DNA of 64,000 nucleotides, taken from Micrococcus endophyticus. GTDB taxonomy: Bacteria; Actinomycetota; Actinomycetes; Actinomycetales; Micrococcaceae. Shown piece after piece: positions 24,351 through 31,608 of this stretch. The notes beneath the pieces are model-generated. The model made no database searches. It saw only the letters and a list, made by a program, of their open reading frames with translations, and had not been told where the DNA came from. Position 1 is the stretch's first letter; every line of letters begins with the position of its first letter. Made by a program: the position numbers and the translations under genes. The stretch is from the NCBI RefSeq assembly GCF_014205115.1, contig NZ_JACHMW010000001.1, positions 1,860,001 to 1,924,000 on the forward strand. Reading direction: 5' to 3'.

Positions 24351-26231
24351 GTGACCAGAACCGCACCCACCCGCCGCCGCACCACCCTGGCCGCCGCCGT
24401 CGCGGCCGCCGCCGCCCTGACCATCAGCGCCGCCGCCCCCGCGCTCTCCGCGCCCGGCAACGGCAACGGCAACGGCAACGGCCAGTCCTCCGCATCGCAG
24501 GGCCAGGCCCGCTCGAACGACCTCTCCACCACCCGGGGTAACCAGGTCAACGACGCCGCCGCCCTCGCCCCGCACCTGCTGGACCAGGAGCTGGCCTGGG
24601 AGGCCTGCGACTTCGGCAGCCCCGCGCTGAACACCCGCTTCGGGGCGATCCCCGGCACCGCGTGCGCCGACGTCACCGTGCCGCGCGACTGGAAGGACCC
24701 GCAGGACGGGCACACCATCACCGTGCGCGTGGCCAAGACCGAGACCTCGAAGGGCAACCCGGACCGCCAGGGCATCGCCCTCGTGAACCCCGGCGGCCCC
24801 GGCGGCTCCGGCCTGCCGTGGGGCCCGGCCATGGCCGAGCGCGCCCCCGAGCTCGCCGAGCAGTACGACTTCATCGGCTTCGACCCCCGCGGCGTGGGCC
24901 AGTCCACCGCCCTGGAGTGCACCTACACGCCGAACCCCGAGCACGACATCTGGCAGGACACCAAGGCCCAGGTGGACGCGTGCCTCGAGAACGAGCTCAC
25001 CCCGTACATCACCACCGAGCAGACCGTGTACGACATGGACTTCATCCGCGCCGTCCTGGGCGAGGAGAAGACCTCCTACATCGGCTACTCGTACGGCACC
25101 TGGCTGGGCAGCTGGTACCAGCGCGTCTTCCCGCAGCACGCGCACCGGTTCCTGCTGGACTCCGCCGTGGACGTCTCCCGTGACGGCCTCCAGACCACCT
25201 GGGACCTGCAGCCGCGCTCCCGCGACCGTCAGTTCCAGGACGCGATGCTCCCCTACGTGGCCCGGCATGATGAGCTCTACTTCCTCGGCGACGACCCGAT
25301 GCAGATCCGGCAGCGCTGGGAGGACGGCGGCGGCACCCGCACGCAGCTCGGCATGATCGTCGCCGGCTCGTTCCTGCTGCCGGCCATGTACGACACCTCC
25401 CAGTACATGAGCGCCGGGGCGGTCATCGCCGCCTACATCCGCATCATGGAGTCCGAGACCGCGGCCACGGACCCCGCGGGGCAGCGCGCCCAGATCGAGC
25501 GCATCCTGGCCGAGGCCCGTGCGTCGCTGCCGGCCGAGGAGCGCGACTCCTTCGACCGCTTCGCCGCACGCGGCCTGGAGACCGTGGGCGAGCGCGAGCA
25601 GCTCGTCGCCGCCACCCAGGCCGGAGACGCCGTCACCTTCGAGGGCGCGTTCTCGGCGATCCGCTGCCAGGACGGCCAGTGGAACACCTCGCAGGGCTAC
25701 TGGACCTCGTGGGTGAACGACCTCGGCCGCAAGGCCCCGTGGATCGCCGCCTTCATGGGCCCGTCCGAGTGCATGTACTGGCCGGCCCAGACCTCCATGC
25801 CCTCCCAGCCGGGCGGCAAGGACACCCCGAGCGCCGTGATCGTGCAGTCCGAGCTGGACGCCGCCACCCCGTACGAGGGCGGCCACCGTGCCGCCGGCGT
25901 GCTGCGCAACACCTCCCTGATCTCGGTGGACAACGAGGGCACGCACGGCCTGTTCCCGTACGGCACCGCGTGCGTGGACGCCCCGATCCGCGACTACTTC
26001 CTGACCGGTGAGATGCCGGCCGAGAAGTCCCTCTGCGAGGCGCACCCGCTGCCGGGCGAGACGCAGACCCACCAGGTCGCCGGCACTCCGACGCACAAGG
26101 GCGACATCAAGATCTCGATGCGCACGGACGCCGTCCGTGAGGCCAACCGGATCACCCTGGACGCCATCGAGCGCCAGCTGCTGGACTCCCGCGCCGTGAC
26201 CCCGGACGTGGAGGCCTTCCTGGAGCGCTGA
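24351..26231 (+). CDS. Secreted alpha/beta-hydrolase, tripeptidyl aminopeptidase type
   Basis: 626 residues from GTG 24351, preceded by GAGGATCGAC. A Sec signal peptide (RRRTTLAAAVAAAAALTISA, cleavage near LSA-PG) is followed by a low-complexity Asn-Gly linker. The hydrolase core has the oxyanion HG-like segment NPGGPGGSG, the nucleophile elbow GYSYG (Ser247), Asp503 (SELDAATPY) and His532 (GTHGLF). The C-terminal TAP-like domain carries the Asp and His. Relatives are the Streptomyces secreted tripeptidyl aminopeptidases and SlpD/E, which trim peptides outside the cell. Together with the neighbouring subtilase it could support extracellular protein use. A terminator follows directly. Confidence 0.87.
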   Translation: MTRTAPTRRRTTLAAAVAAAAALTISAAAPALSAPGNGNGNGNGQSSASQGQARSNDLSTTRGNQVNDAAALAPHLLDQELAWEACDFGSPALNTRFGAIPGTACADVTVPRDWKDPQDGHTITVRVAKTETSKGNPDRQGIALVNPGGPGGSGLPWGPAMAERAPELAEQYDFIGFDPRGVGQSTALECTYTPNPEHDIWQDTKAQVDACLENELTPYITTEQTVYDMDFIRAVLGEEKTSYIGYSYGTWLGSWYQRVFPQHAHRFLLDSAVDVSRDGLQTTWDLQPRSRDRQFQDAMLPYVARHDELYFLGDDPMQIRQRWEDGGGTRTQLGMIVAGSFLLPAMYDTSQYMSAGAVIAAYIRIMESETAATDPAGQRAQIERILAEARASLPAEERDSFDRFAARGLETVGEREQLVAATQAGDAVTFEGAFSAIRCQDGQWNTSQGYWTSWVNDLGRKAPWIAAFMGPSECMYWPAQTSMPSQPGGKDTPSAVIVQSELDAATPYEGGHRAAGVLRNTSLISVDNEGTHGLFPYGTACVDAPIRDYFLTGEMPAEKSLCEAHPLPGETQTHQVAGTPTHKGDIKISMRTDAVREANRITLDAIERQLLDSRAVTPDVEAFLER

Positions 26232-26243
26232 TCCCCAGCGGTC

Positions 26244-26304
26244 CACGACGACGCCGCCCCGGTCCGCCGCCTCCCTGGAGGCGGGCCGGGGCGGCGTCGT
26301 CGTG
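26244..26304. terminator. Bidirectional terminator
   Basis: A perfect 19-bp stem (CACGACGACGCCGCCCCGG and its complement) encloses a second hairpin, CCGCCTCC/GGAGGCGG. It lies between two convergent genes. Confidence 0.82.
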
Positions 26305-26314
26305 CGGAAGAGGC

Positions 26315-27301
26315 TCAGGCGTAGAAGAAGCGGACCAGGTGGAAGAACACCGGCGCGGCGAACACCAGCGAGTCGATCCGGTCCATGATCCCGCCGTGGC
26401 CGGGGATGAGGGAGCCGAAGTCCTTGATGCCGCGGTCGCGCTTGATCGCGGACATCACCAGGCCGCCGCCGAAGCCGAGCAGGCAGGAGACAAACGCGAA
26501 CAGGGCCGCCACCCACCAGGGGAACGGGGTGAGGAAGGACAGCGCCGCCCCCAGCGCGGTGGCCGTGAGGACCCCGCCCACGAAGCCCTCCCAGGTCTTG
26601 TTCGGGGACACGGACGGGGCGATCGGCCGGCGGCCCAGGGTCTTGCCCCACACGTACTGGAACACGTCCGAGCCCTGCACCACCAGCAGCAGGAACAGCA
26701 GCAGCAGGGCGCCGGCCTCGCCGCCGGACCCGGGGGCGCTGCCCTCGGCCACGTGCCGGCCGTGCTCCATGGCCACCGGCAGCTGCAGCACCGCCGGGAT
26801 GTGCGAGACCGCGTACACGCACACCATGGCCGCCCACTGCACGGCCGCGGCCCGCCGCAGGAACCCCTCCGTGCGGCCGGCCAGCGCCGCGCGCACGGGC
26901 AGGAACAGGAACGCGTACACGGGGATGAACACGGAGAACATCCCGTACCAGTGCTCCCACACGAACCAGTAGTGCAACGGGGTGACCACGAAGAACAGCC
27001 ACACCAGGGTGCGGTGGTCCGCCCGCCCGGTGGGGCTGATGGTGAGGAACTCGCGCAGGGACAGCCAGGTCAGCACGAGGAACAGCAGCAGCGTGGCCGT
27101 CTCCCCCAGCGCCAGCACGGCGGCCAGCACCGCCACCATCGCCCACCACGCGCCGATCCGCTGCACGAGGTTGCCGATCAGCTCCGGATTCCGCGCGCCC
27201 ATCCGCGCCCTGAGCACCGCGGCGATCACGCTGGCGGCCGCCAGCACCCCCACCACGCCCAGCAGCAGCCCTCCGGCCGTCGCCCCGAGCAGTCCCACCA
27301 T
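26315..27301 (-). CDS. cdsA: Phosphatidate cytidylyltransferase (CdsA family)
   Basis: 328 residues with about eight membrane helices. CdsA makes CDP-diacylglycerol from phosphatidate and CTP. The family signature is clear: SPNKTWEGFVGG, then SAIKRDRGIKDFGSLIPGHGGIMDRIDSL near the C-terminus. Its place after a CDP-alcohol phosphotransferase and PlsC, rather than next to frr/pyrH, suggests it is the accessory paralogue of a dedicated phospholipid cluster; the housekeeping copy would be elsewhere. It starts 19 bp after the plsC-like stop and is the last gene of that operon. Confidence 0.88.
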   Translation of the reverse strand: MVGLLGATAGGLLLGVVGVLAAASVIAAVLRARMGARNPELIGNLVQRIGAWWAMVAVLAAVLALGETATLLLFLVLTWLSLREFLTISPTGRADHRTLVWLFFVVTPLHYWFVWEHWYGMFSVFIPVYAFLFLPVRAALAGRTEGFLRRAAAVQWAAMVCVYAVSHIPAVLQLPVAMEHGRHVAEGSAPGSGGEAGALLLLFLLLVVQGSDVFQYVWGKTLGRRPIAPSVSPNKTWEGFVGGVLTATALGAALSFLTPFPWWVAALFAFVSCLLGFGGGLVMSAIKRDRGIKDFGSLIPGHGGIMDRIDSLVFAAPVFFHLVRFFYA

Positions 27302-27320
27302 CGCGTCCTCCTTGGTCTTC

Positions 27321-28115
27321 TCAGCCCCGCAGCGAGGCGGACAGGTCCTGCTCCAGCACGGCCCGCGCCCGCTCGAGCCAGGCCGTGCGGGCCGCCTCGT
27401 CCTCCCCGCGGCCCGGCTCCGGCGCGTCGGTCGCGGCCGTTCCCGACGCCGGCGCGCCCGGTCCCGGCGGGCGGGCCGGCTCCGGCGGGTCCAGGGGCGG
27501 GTGAAACCTCACGGTGGACAGGTGCGGCACCGGGATCGGCTCGCCCTTGGGCAGGATCCGGCCGAGGTTCACGAGGGACACCGGCACCACCGGGACCTGC
27601 GGGAACGCCGCGGCGAGCGCGTGCAGGCCCCGCTGGAACCGCGCGACGTCCTCGCCGGAGCCGCGGGTGCCCTCGGGGAAGATGATCAGCGAGTCGCCGC
27701 CGGCCAGGATCTCCAGCATGCCCTCGAGCTGGCTCCCGCCGTCGGGGCTCACCCCGGAGCCCGAGGCGGCGCCCGGCCCCCGTCGGCGCGTCTTGCCGCG
27801 CTCCACCAGGTAGGCGTGGAACAGGCCCTCGGCCACCCGGCGCCGCAGCCCGGAGCCCCAGTAGTCCGCGGCGGCCACCGGCCGCACCCGCCGCTGCAGC
27901 GCGGGCGGCAGCACCGCCCAGAGGGTCACGAAGTCCAGGTGCGAGGTGTGGTTCGCGTAGAACACCGCCTGCCGGGGCAGCAGCGCGGCCAGGCGCTCCC
28001 GGGTGATCTCGGCCTCCTCGGCCCCGTCCGGGCCGGGCGCGTGGATCCGGGCGCCCGCGACGGCCAGCACCGCGTGCGCCAGCCCGGCGCGCGCCCGTGC
28101 GGCGAGGGCGCTCAC
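27321..28115 (-). CDS. plsC: 1-acyl-sn-glycerol-3-phosphate acyltransferase (PlsC family)
   Basis: 264 residues. It acylates lysophosphatidate to phosphatidate, the substrate of the next enzyme CdsA. The catalytic H(x4)D motif is NHTSHLD (His56, Asp61); the glycerol-phosphate-binding block is FPEGTRGS. The C-terminal 60 residues are a Pro/Gly-rich and acidic extension with no catalytic motif. GTG at 28115 overlaps the preceding stop as GTGA, so translation is coupled to the CDP-alcohol phosphotransferase gene. Confidence 0.87.
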   Translation of the reverse strand: MSALAARARAGLAHAVLAVAGARIHAPGPDGAEEAEITRERLAALLPRQAVFYANHTSHLDFVTLWAVLPPALQRRVRPVAAADYWGSGLRRRVAEGLFHAYLVERGKTRRRGPGAASGSGVSPDGGSQLEGMLEILAGGDSLIIFPEGTRGSGEDVARFQRGLHALAAAFPQVPVVPVSLVNLGRILPKGEPIPVPHLSTVRFHPPLDPPEPARPPGPGAPASGTAATDAPEPGRGEDEAARTAWLERARAVLEQDLSASLRG

Positions 28116-28882
28116 GCCCGCTCGCCGCCGTCGGTCGGCAGGCCCGCGGTCCGCTCGCCGGCGGGACGGGCCGGGGCAGCGTCGGCCCGCTCGCGCAGCG
28201 CCGCGGCGATCAGCCGCAGCCGCCGGGCCACGGTGAGGACGGACCCCGCCGCGATCACCGCGAGCGCGAGCGCGAGGACCGTGCCGCGCGGCACGGGCAG
28301 CAGCGGCTCGAGCAGGCTCAGCAGGCACGCGGCGGCCAGCACCCACATGCGGTGCGGCTTGGGCAGCACGCCCTCGAAGAAGTTCCCCACGCCGTTGGCC
28401 GCGCCCAGCGAGCGCACGTAGGCGGTGAGCACCGCCGCGGCCGCCGCGGTCCACCCCAGGAGGACGCCGACGTCGAGCCCGGGGCCCCAGCCCGGCACCA
28501 GCCACGCCCCGGCGGCGGCGTAGCCCGCGCCCGCCAGCAGGAGCACGTCCGCCACCCGGTCCGGGACCTCGTTGAACAGGTCGCCCGTGGGGCTGTGCAG
28601 TCCCTTCTCCACCGCGAGCATGCCGTCCAGCATGTTCAGCAGCAGCCGCAGCGGGATGCAGGCGGCGGCCAGCACGAGCCAGCCGGCCCGCGCGCCGTCC
28701 CCCGTGGCGGCGTGCCCGGCGGCCACGAGGGCGGCCGCGCCGACGGCGGCGAACAGCACCGAGCCCACCGAGACCCGGTTGGGGGTCAGCCCGGCGGCGT
28801 GCATGAGGTCGGCCAGGCGGGCGGCCCACCGGGTGGATCGCTGCGGGATGGCTCGGCGGTCGGTGCCCTGGGGGCCGGGCAT
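28112..28882 (-). CDS. CDP-alcohol phosphatidyltransferase family protein (YnbA-like)
   Basis: 256 residues, six predicted helices. The CDP-alcohol motif D1xxD2GxxAR...GxxxD3xxxD4 can be placed without gaps at NMLDGMLAV ... GDLFNEVPD. D2 (Asp86), the motif glycines (87 and 100) and D4 (Asp108) are kept, but D1 is Asn83, D3 is Asn104 and the Arg of AR is Val91. The enzyme would transfer a phosphatidyl group from CDP-diacylglycerol to an alcohol at the membrane. The cluster with PlsC and CdsA recalls the ynbA-ynbB set of E. coli. Whether the Asn replacements are normal for this subgroup I cannot verify. First gene of a three-gene operon. Confidence 0.75.
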   Translation of the reverse strand: MPGPQGTDRRAIPQRSTRWAARLADLMHAAGLTPNRVSVGSVLFAAVGAAALVAAGHAATGDGARAGWLVLAAACIPLRLLLNMLDGMLAVEKGLHSPTGDLFNEVPDRVADVLLLAGAGYAAAGAWLVPGWGPGLDVGVLLGWTAAAAAVLTAYVRSLGAANGVGNFFEGVLPKPHRMWVLAAACLLSLLEPLLPVPRGTVLALALAVIAAGSVLTVARRLRLIAAALRERADAAPARPAGERTAGLPTDGGERA

Positions 28883-28961
28883 GGCGGGCTCCTCGGTCCC
28901 TCGACGACGGCGGACCTGCTCAGCGTAGACACAGAGGCGCGCGGCGGGGTACCTGTGGGGG

Positions 28962-29573
28962 ATGCCCCGCCGCCAGCCCGCCGCCGACCGGTCGGCCCTC
29001 CTCGACCACGCCGTGGCCGCCGCCGCGGGCTTCGCCGAGGCCACGTTCTTCGTGGTCGTCCCGGACGTCTGGACCTCCCGCGTGGCGTTCGAGCGCCCCC
29101 AGCGGGGCCTGGCGACCGCCGCGTCCGCCCTGGCCGGGGCCCTGGCCGGCGGGGCCGTCACCCACGCGGTGTCCCGGCGGGCCGGGGCGGCGCGCACCCG
29201 CTCCTGGCTGACGGCGCTGCCCGGCATCACCGACGGGATGGTGGACACGGTGGAGGCCCGCGTGGGCGCCGGCGGCCACCTCGCGCTGATCACCGGGCCC
29301 AGCCGCGGGATCCCCTACAAGGTGTTCGCCCGGTGCTACGGGGTGGACGCCGCGCGCCCCGGCCGGGGCCTGGGCGCCCTGCTGCTGGCCTCCGTGCCCG
29401 CCCGGCTGCCGCGGTTCCTGCTGGTCACCGGCGGGGTGGGACTGCTCGGTGCCCGGCTGCGGCGCCGTGCGCCCGGCCTGGGGCGCCGGGGTCGCGGCGT
29501 GCTGTTCTGGACCGGGTGGGGCGCCTTCTACGCCTGGTACCTCCCCGCGGTGACCCGCGCCTACCGGCGCTGA
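28962..29573 (+). CDS. Small membrane protein of unknown function
   Basis: 203 residues, divergent from the phospholipid operon with 79 bp between the starts. Several hydrophobic segments (AVAAAAGFAEATFFVVVPD, TAASALAGALAGGAVTHA, FLLVTGGVGLLG, GVLFWTGWGAFYAWYLPAV) surround a conserved-looking centre GGHLALITGPSRGIPYKVFA. The arrangement is vaguely like the DedA/YqaA membrane group, but I would not assign it. Location suggests a role linked to phospholipid synthesis. Confidence 0.6.
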   Translation: MPRRQPAADRSALLDHAVAAAAGFAEATFFVVVPDVWTSRVAFERPQRGLATAASALAGALAGGAVTHAVSRRAGAARTRSWLTALPGITDGMVDTVEARVGAGGHLALITGPSRGIPYKVFARCYGVDAARPGRGLGALLLASVPARLPRFLLVTGGVGLLGARLRRRAPGLGRRGRGVLFWTGWGAFYAWYLPAVTRAYRR

Positions 29574-29657
29574 GCCGCCGGGGCGGGCGCCGCCGTCGTC
29601 GTGGGCCGGAGCTGCGCGGGCGCGCGGCCGCGGAGACGCCCGTGAGAGGCTGGGGGG

Positions 29658-29816
29658 ATGGACCGGTCGAACGAGATCCCCCCGGAGCTGCAGGGCGTGG
29701 ACTGGGGCGAGGACGACGCCCCGCGCCGCCCCCGCCCCCTCATCACGCTCGTGGCGTGGCTGTGCATCATCGGCCTCGTGCTCGGCGTGGCCGCCGGGCT
29801 GTTCTCCATCCTCTGA
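29658..29816 (+). CDS. 52-residue single-span membrane protein
   Basis: A short frame, MDRSNEIPPELQGVDWGEDD then a basic Pro/Arg stretch, then one membrane helix (ITLVAWLCIIGLVLGVAAG). An acidic N-terminus, a basic collar and one C-terminal helix are a real protein design rather than chance. GAGGCT ends six bases before the ATG, a weak -10 for a leaderless start. No function known. Confidence 0.6.
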   Translation: MDRSNEIPPELQGVDWGEDDAPRRPRPLITLVAWLCIIGLVLGVAAGLFSIL

Positions 29817-29874
29817 CGCCTCGCTCGACGCCGGCCGGGCGGGCCGGGTGGGCCGGCCGCGCCGGGTGGGCCGG

Positions 29875-30075
29875 TCAGGCCGGGGGATCGGGCGAGAAGA
29901 GGTCCTCGATCCGCGTGCCGAACGTCTCGGCGAGCCGGAAGGCGAGCGCGAGCGAGGGGTCGTGGCGGCCCTTCTCGAGGGAGATGACCGTCTGACGGGA
30001 GACGCCGAGCTCGTCGGCCAGCCGCTGCTGCGACCAGCCCAGGCGGGCGCGCTCGGCCGGGAGGCTGTTCTCCAC
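29875..30075 (-). CDS. Short XRE/Cro-type transcriptional regulator
   Basis: 66 residues, almost only a helix-turn-helix: RARLGWSQQRLADELGVSRQ continuing TVISLEKGRHDPSLALAFRLAETFG. It ends IEDLFSPDPPA, as in the YozG/YgzD group. GTG 30075 lies two bases after the stop of the membrane-protein gene (TGACCGTG), so the two are co-translated. Such pairs (4-TM protein plus tiny XRE repressor) are usually autoregulated; palindromes at 30710-30741 upstream of the operon are the obvious operator. Confidence 0.85.
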   Translation of the reverse strand: MENSLPAERARLGWSQQRLADELGVSRQTVISLEKGRHDPSLALAFRLAETFGTRIEDLFSPDPPA

Positions 30076-30077
30076 GG

Positions 30078-30635
30078 TCAGCCCCGACGCTTCTGCACGC
30101 GGTAGCGGATCGCCACGTCCGCCATCATGAACAGCACCAGCCCGGCCCCGACCAGGGACAGCTCCGCCGTCCAGCCGGTCATCGAGACCACGAACGTGCC
30201 CAGGCCGAGCACCACGAGCAGGTCGTGGAAGGCCCCGCCGGCCGCGGCGTCGTACCAGCGGGACTCGATCGACTCCTCCGGGTCGCGGACGGCCCCCTTG
30301 ATGGTCGCGCGGTCCACCAGCAGCATCCACACGGTGCCGGCCAGGACGGGGAGCGCGCCGGAGGCGACCACGAGGCCGAGGACCCACGGCCGGCGGGGGT
30401 CCGCCGGATCCGCGGTGCCGGCCAGGCCGTAGGCGATCACGCCCAGCATTGCCGCGAGCAGCACGCCGAACACCAGGCTCACGACGACGAGCCGTCCGGT
30501 GCCGCCGCCGAGCCGGGCCGAGCGGCCCCAGGCGGACGGAGCGGCGGAGCCCGCGGGCGTGGCGGCCGCAGAGGTGGAGGCGGCGCGCTCGGGTCCGGAG
30601 GCGGACCGGGAGCGCGGGTCGGCGGTGGTGTTCAT
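30078..30635 (-). CDS. Four-helix membrane protein paired with an XRE regulator
   Basis: 185 residues. A 45-residue Ser/Ala-rich cytoplasmic start precedes four membrane helices (VVVSLVFGVLLAAMLGVIAYG; VLGLVVASGALPVLAGTVWML; LLVVLGLGTFVVSMTGW; ELSLVGAGLVLFMMADVAI). Between helices 2 and 3 lies an acidic stretch with DPEESIESRWYDAA. It is similar in layout to DUF-type proteins that accompany YozG-like repressors. The function is unknown; the operon start carries a tandem palindromic operator. Confidence 0.7.
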   Translation of the reverse strand: MNTTADPRSRSASGPERAASTSAAATPAGSAAPSAWGRSARLGGGTGRLVVVSLVFGVLLAAMLGVIAYGLAGTADPADPRRPWVLGLVVASGALPVLAGTVWMLLVDRATIKGAVRDPEESIESRWYDAAAGGAFHDLLVVLGLGTFVVSMTGWTAELSLVGAGLVLFMMADVAIRYRVQKRRG

Positions 30636-30709
30636 GGGATCCCCCTGGGTGCGTCCGCGGGAGCGGAGTGGTCGGCGCGGCGGATGCCTGCGCTGGAACC
30701 AGGGTGGCA

Positions 30710-30757
30710 GTCAAGGATCCTTGACGTCAAGAGGTCTTGACGAAAAGTTCTCTTGAC
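30710..30757 (-). promoter_or_regulatory. Tandem palindromic operator for the XRE regulator
   Basis: GTCAAGGATCCTTGAC (30710-30725) is a perfect 16-bp palindrome. It directly abuts GTCAAGAGGTCTTGAC (30726-30741), whose outer six bases on each side are identical. A third half-site CTTGAC is at 30752-30757. Consensus GTCAAG-N4-CTTGAC. The sites contain TTGAC hexamers that could be -35 boxes, so binding would block transcription. Confidence 0.65.
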
Positions 30758-30760
30758 GTC

Positions 30761-31273
30761 TCAGTCGACGTTGCCGTCCACGTAGAGCCAGGCCCCGTCC
30801 TCGCGCCGGAAGCGGCTGCGCTCCCGCAGCCGGAAGCGGCCCTCCTCGCCGTGGCCGAGGGCCGTGAACTCCACGATCCCCCGGTCCTGGAACGGTCCGC
30901 CGTCCCGCACGTCCGTGACCGCCAGGCGCGTGAAGCGCGGGGCGCGCTCGCCCGCCTCCGGCAGCAGGTCCTCGACGGCGGGCCGGTGCTCCGGCGCCCA
31001 CGTGGCGGCGAGGTACGCGGCCATCGCCCGGGCGCGGTCGGGGCCCGCGTGGCCGGCGCCCGTGCCGCCCGGACCGGACGCGCCGTCCGTGCCCTGCGTG
31101 CCGTCGTCGTCCGCCCCGGCCTCACCGAGGAGGGCGAACGCGGCGTACCGCGAGCACATGAGCGCCTCGGCGGTCGGGGCGGTGAGGGCGCCGTCCGCGG
31201 CGAAGCGCGCGTGGAGGCGCCCGCAGCACTCGGCCAGGGGCAGGCCGGCGCCGCAGGGGCAGGGGTCGGTCAT
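30761..31273 (-). CDS. ychJ: YchJ/UPF0225 family protein with SEC-C motif
   Basis: 170 residues. The N-terminal metal motif is DPCPCGAGLPLAECCG. The core follows the UPF0225 pattern: LMCSRYAAFALL, YLAATWAPEHRP, and the end FRREDGAWLYVDGN. Relatives bind zinc through the SEC-C cysteines; the cellular role is not established. A roughly 25-residue Gly/Asp-rich insertion sits around residues 52-78. The ATG overlaps the stop of the upstream 62-residue gene as ATGA. Confidence 0.87.
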   Translation of the reverse strand: MTDPCPCGAGLPLAECCGRLHARFAADGALTAPTAEALMCSRYAAFALLGEAGADDDGTQGTDGASGPGGTGAGHAGPDRARAMAAYLAATWAPEHRPAVEDLLPEAGERAPRFTRLAVTDVRDGGPFQDRGIVEFTALGHGEEGRFRLRERSRFRREDGAWLYVDGNVD

Positions 31274-31458
31274 CGTCCGGCGCGACGGTCGGCCGCGACG
31301 CGGGCGGCGGCCTCCTCGCGGCGGCGGGAACGGGCGCGCATGCGGCGCACGCCCGCCAGCACGACGCCGGCTGCGGCCGCCAGCAGGGCCGGGCCGAGGG
31401 GGCTGACGGGGCGGCGGCCGCCGCTGATCGGGGAGATGCGGGTCTGCTTCGTGCTCAT
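31270..31458 (-). CDS. 62-residue single-span membrane protein
   Basis: The protein reads MSTKQTRISPISGGRRPVSP, one short hydrophobic span (LGPALLAAAAGVVLAGV), then a very basic tail. Its stop overlaps the ychJ start, so it is co-translated with it. Nothing else is recognisable. Confidence 0.6.
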   Translation of the reverse strand: MSTKQTRISPISGGRRPVSPLGPALLAAAAGVVLAGVRRMRARSRRREEAAARVAADRRAGR

Positions 31459-31608
31459 GGCGTCAGGGTACGCGCCGGCCCAGCGACGGGCCCCGGAAGA
31501 GCCCCCGCCGCACCCCCGCACGGGCCCGCACCCGCCCCGGGTGGGCGAGGCGGCCGACGTCGTGCCAGGATCGACTCCTCCCCTGCCCGCCCCGTCCCGA
31601 GGTGCCCC

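Noticed and set aside
22830-27149. Long minus-strand frame (about 1,440 codons) across the conserved actinobacterial gene and the peptidase gene
   Set aside because: It runs antisense through two well-supported genes and into cdsA in another frame; composition and lack of domains mark it as an artefact.
28962-29573. Assigning the 203-residue membrane protein to the DedA family
   Set aside because: The hydrophobic pattern is only loosely similar and the characteristic DedA motifs are not present.
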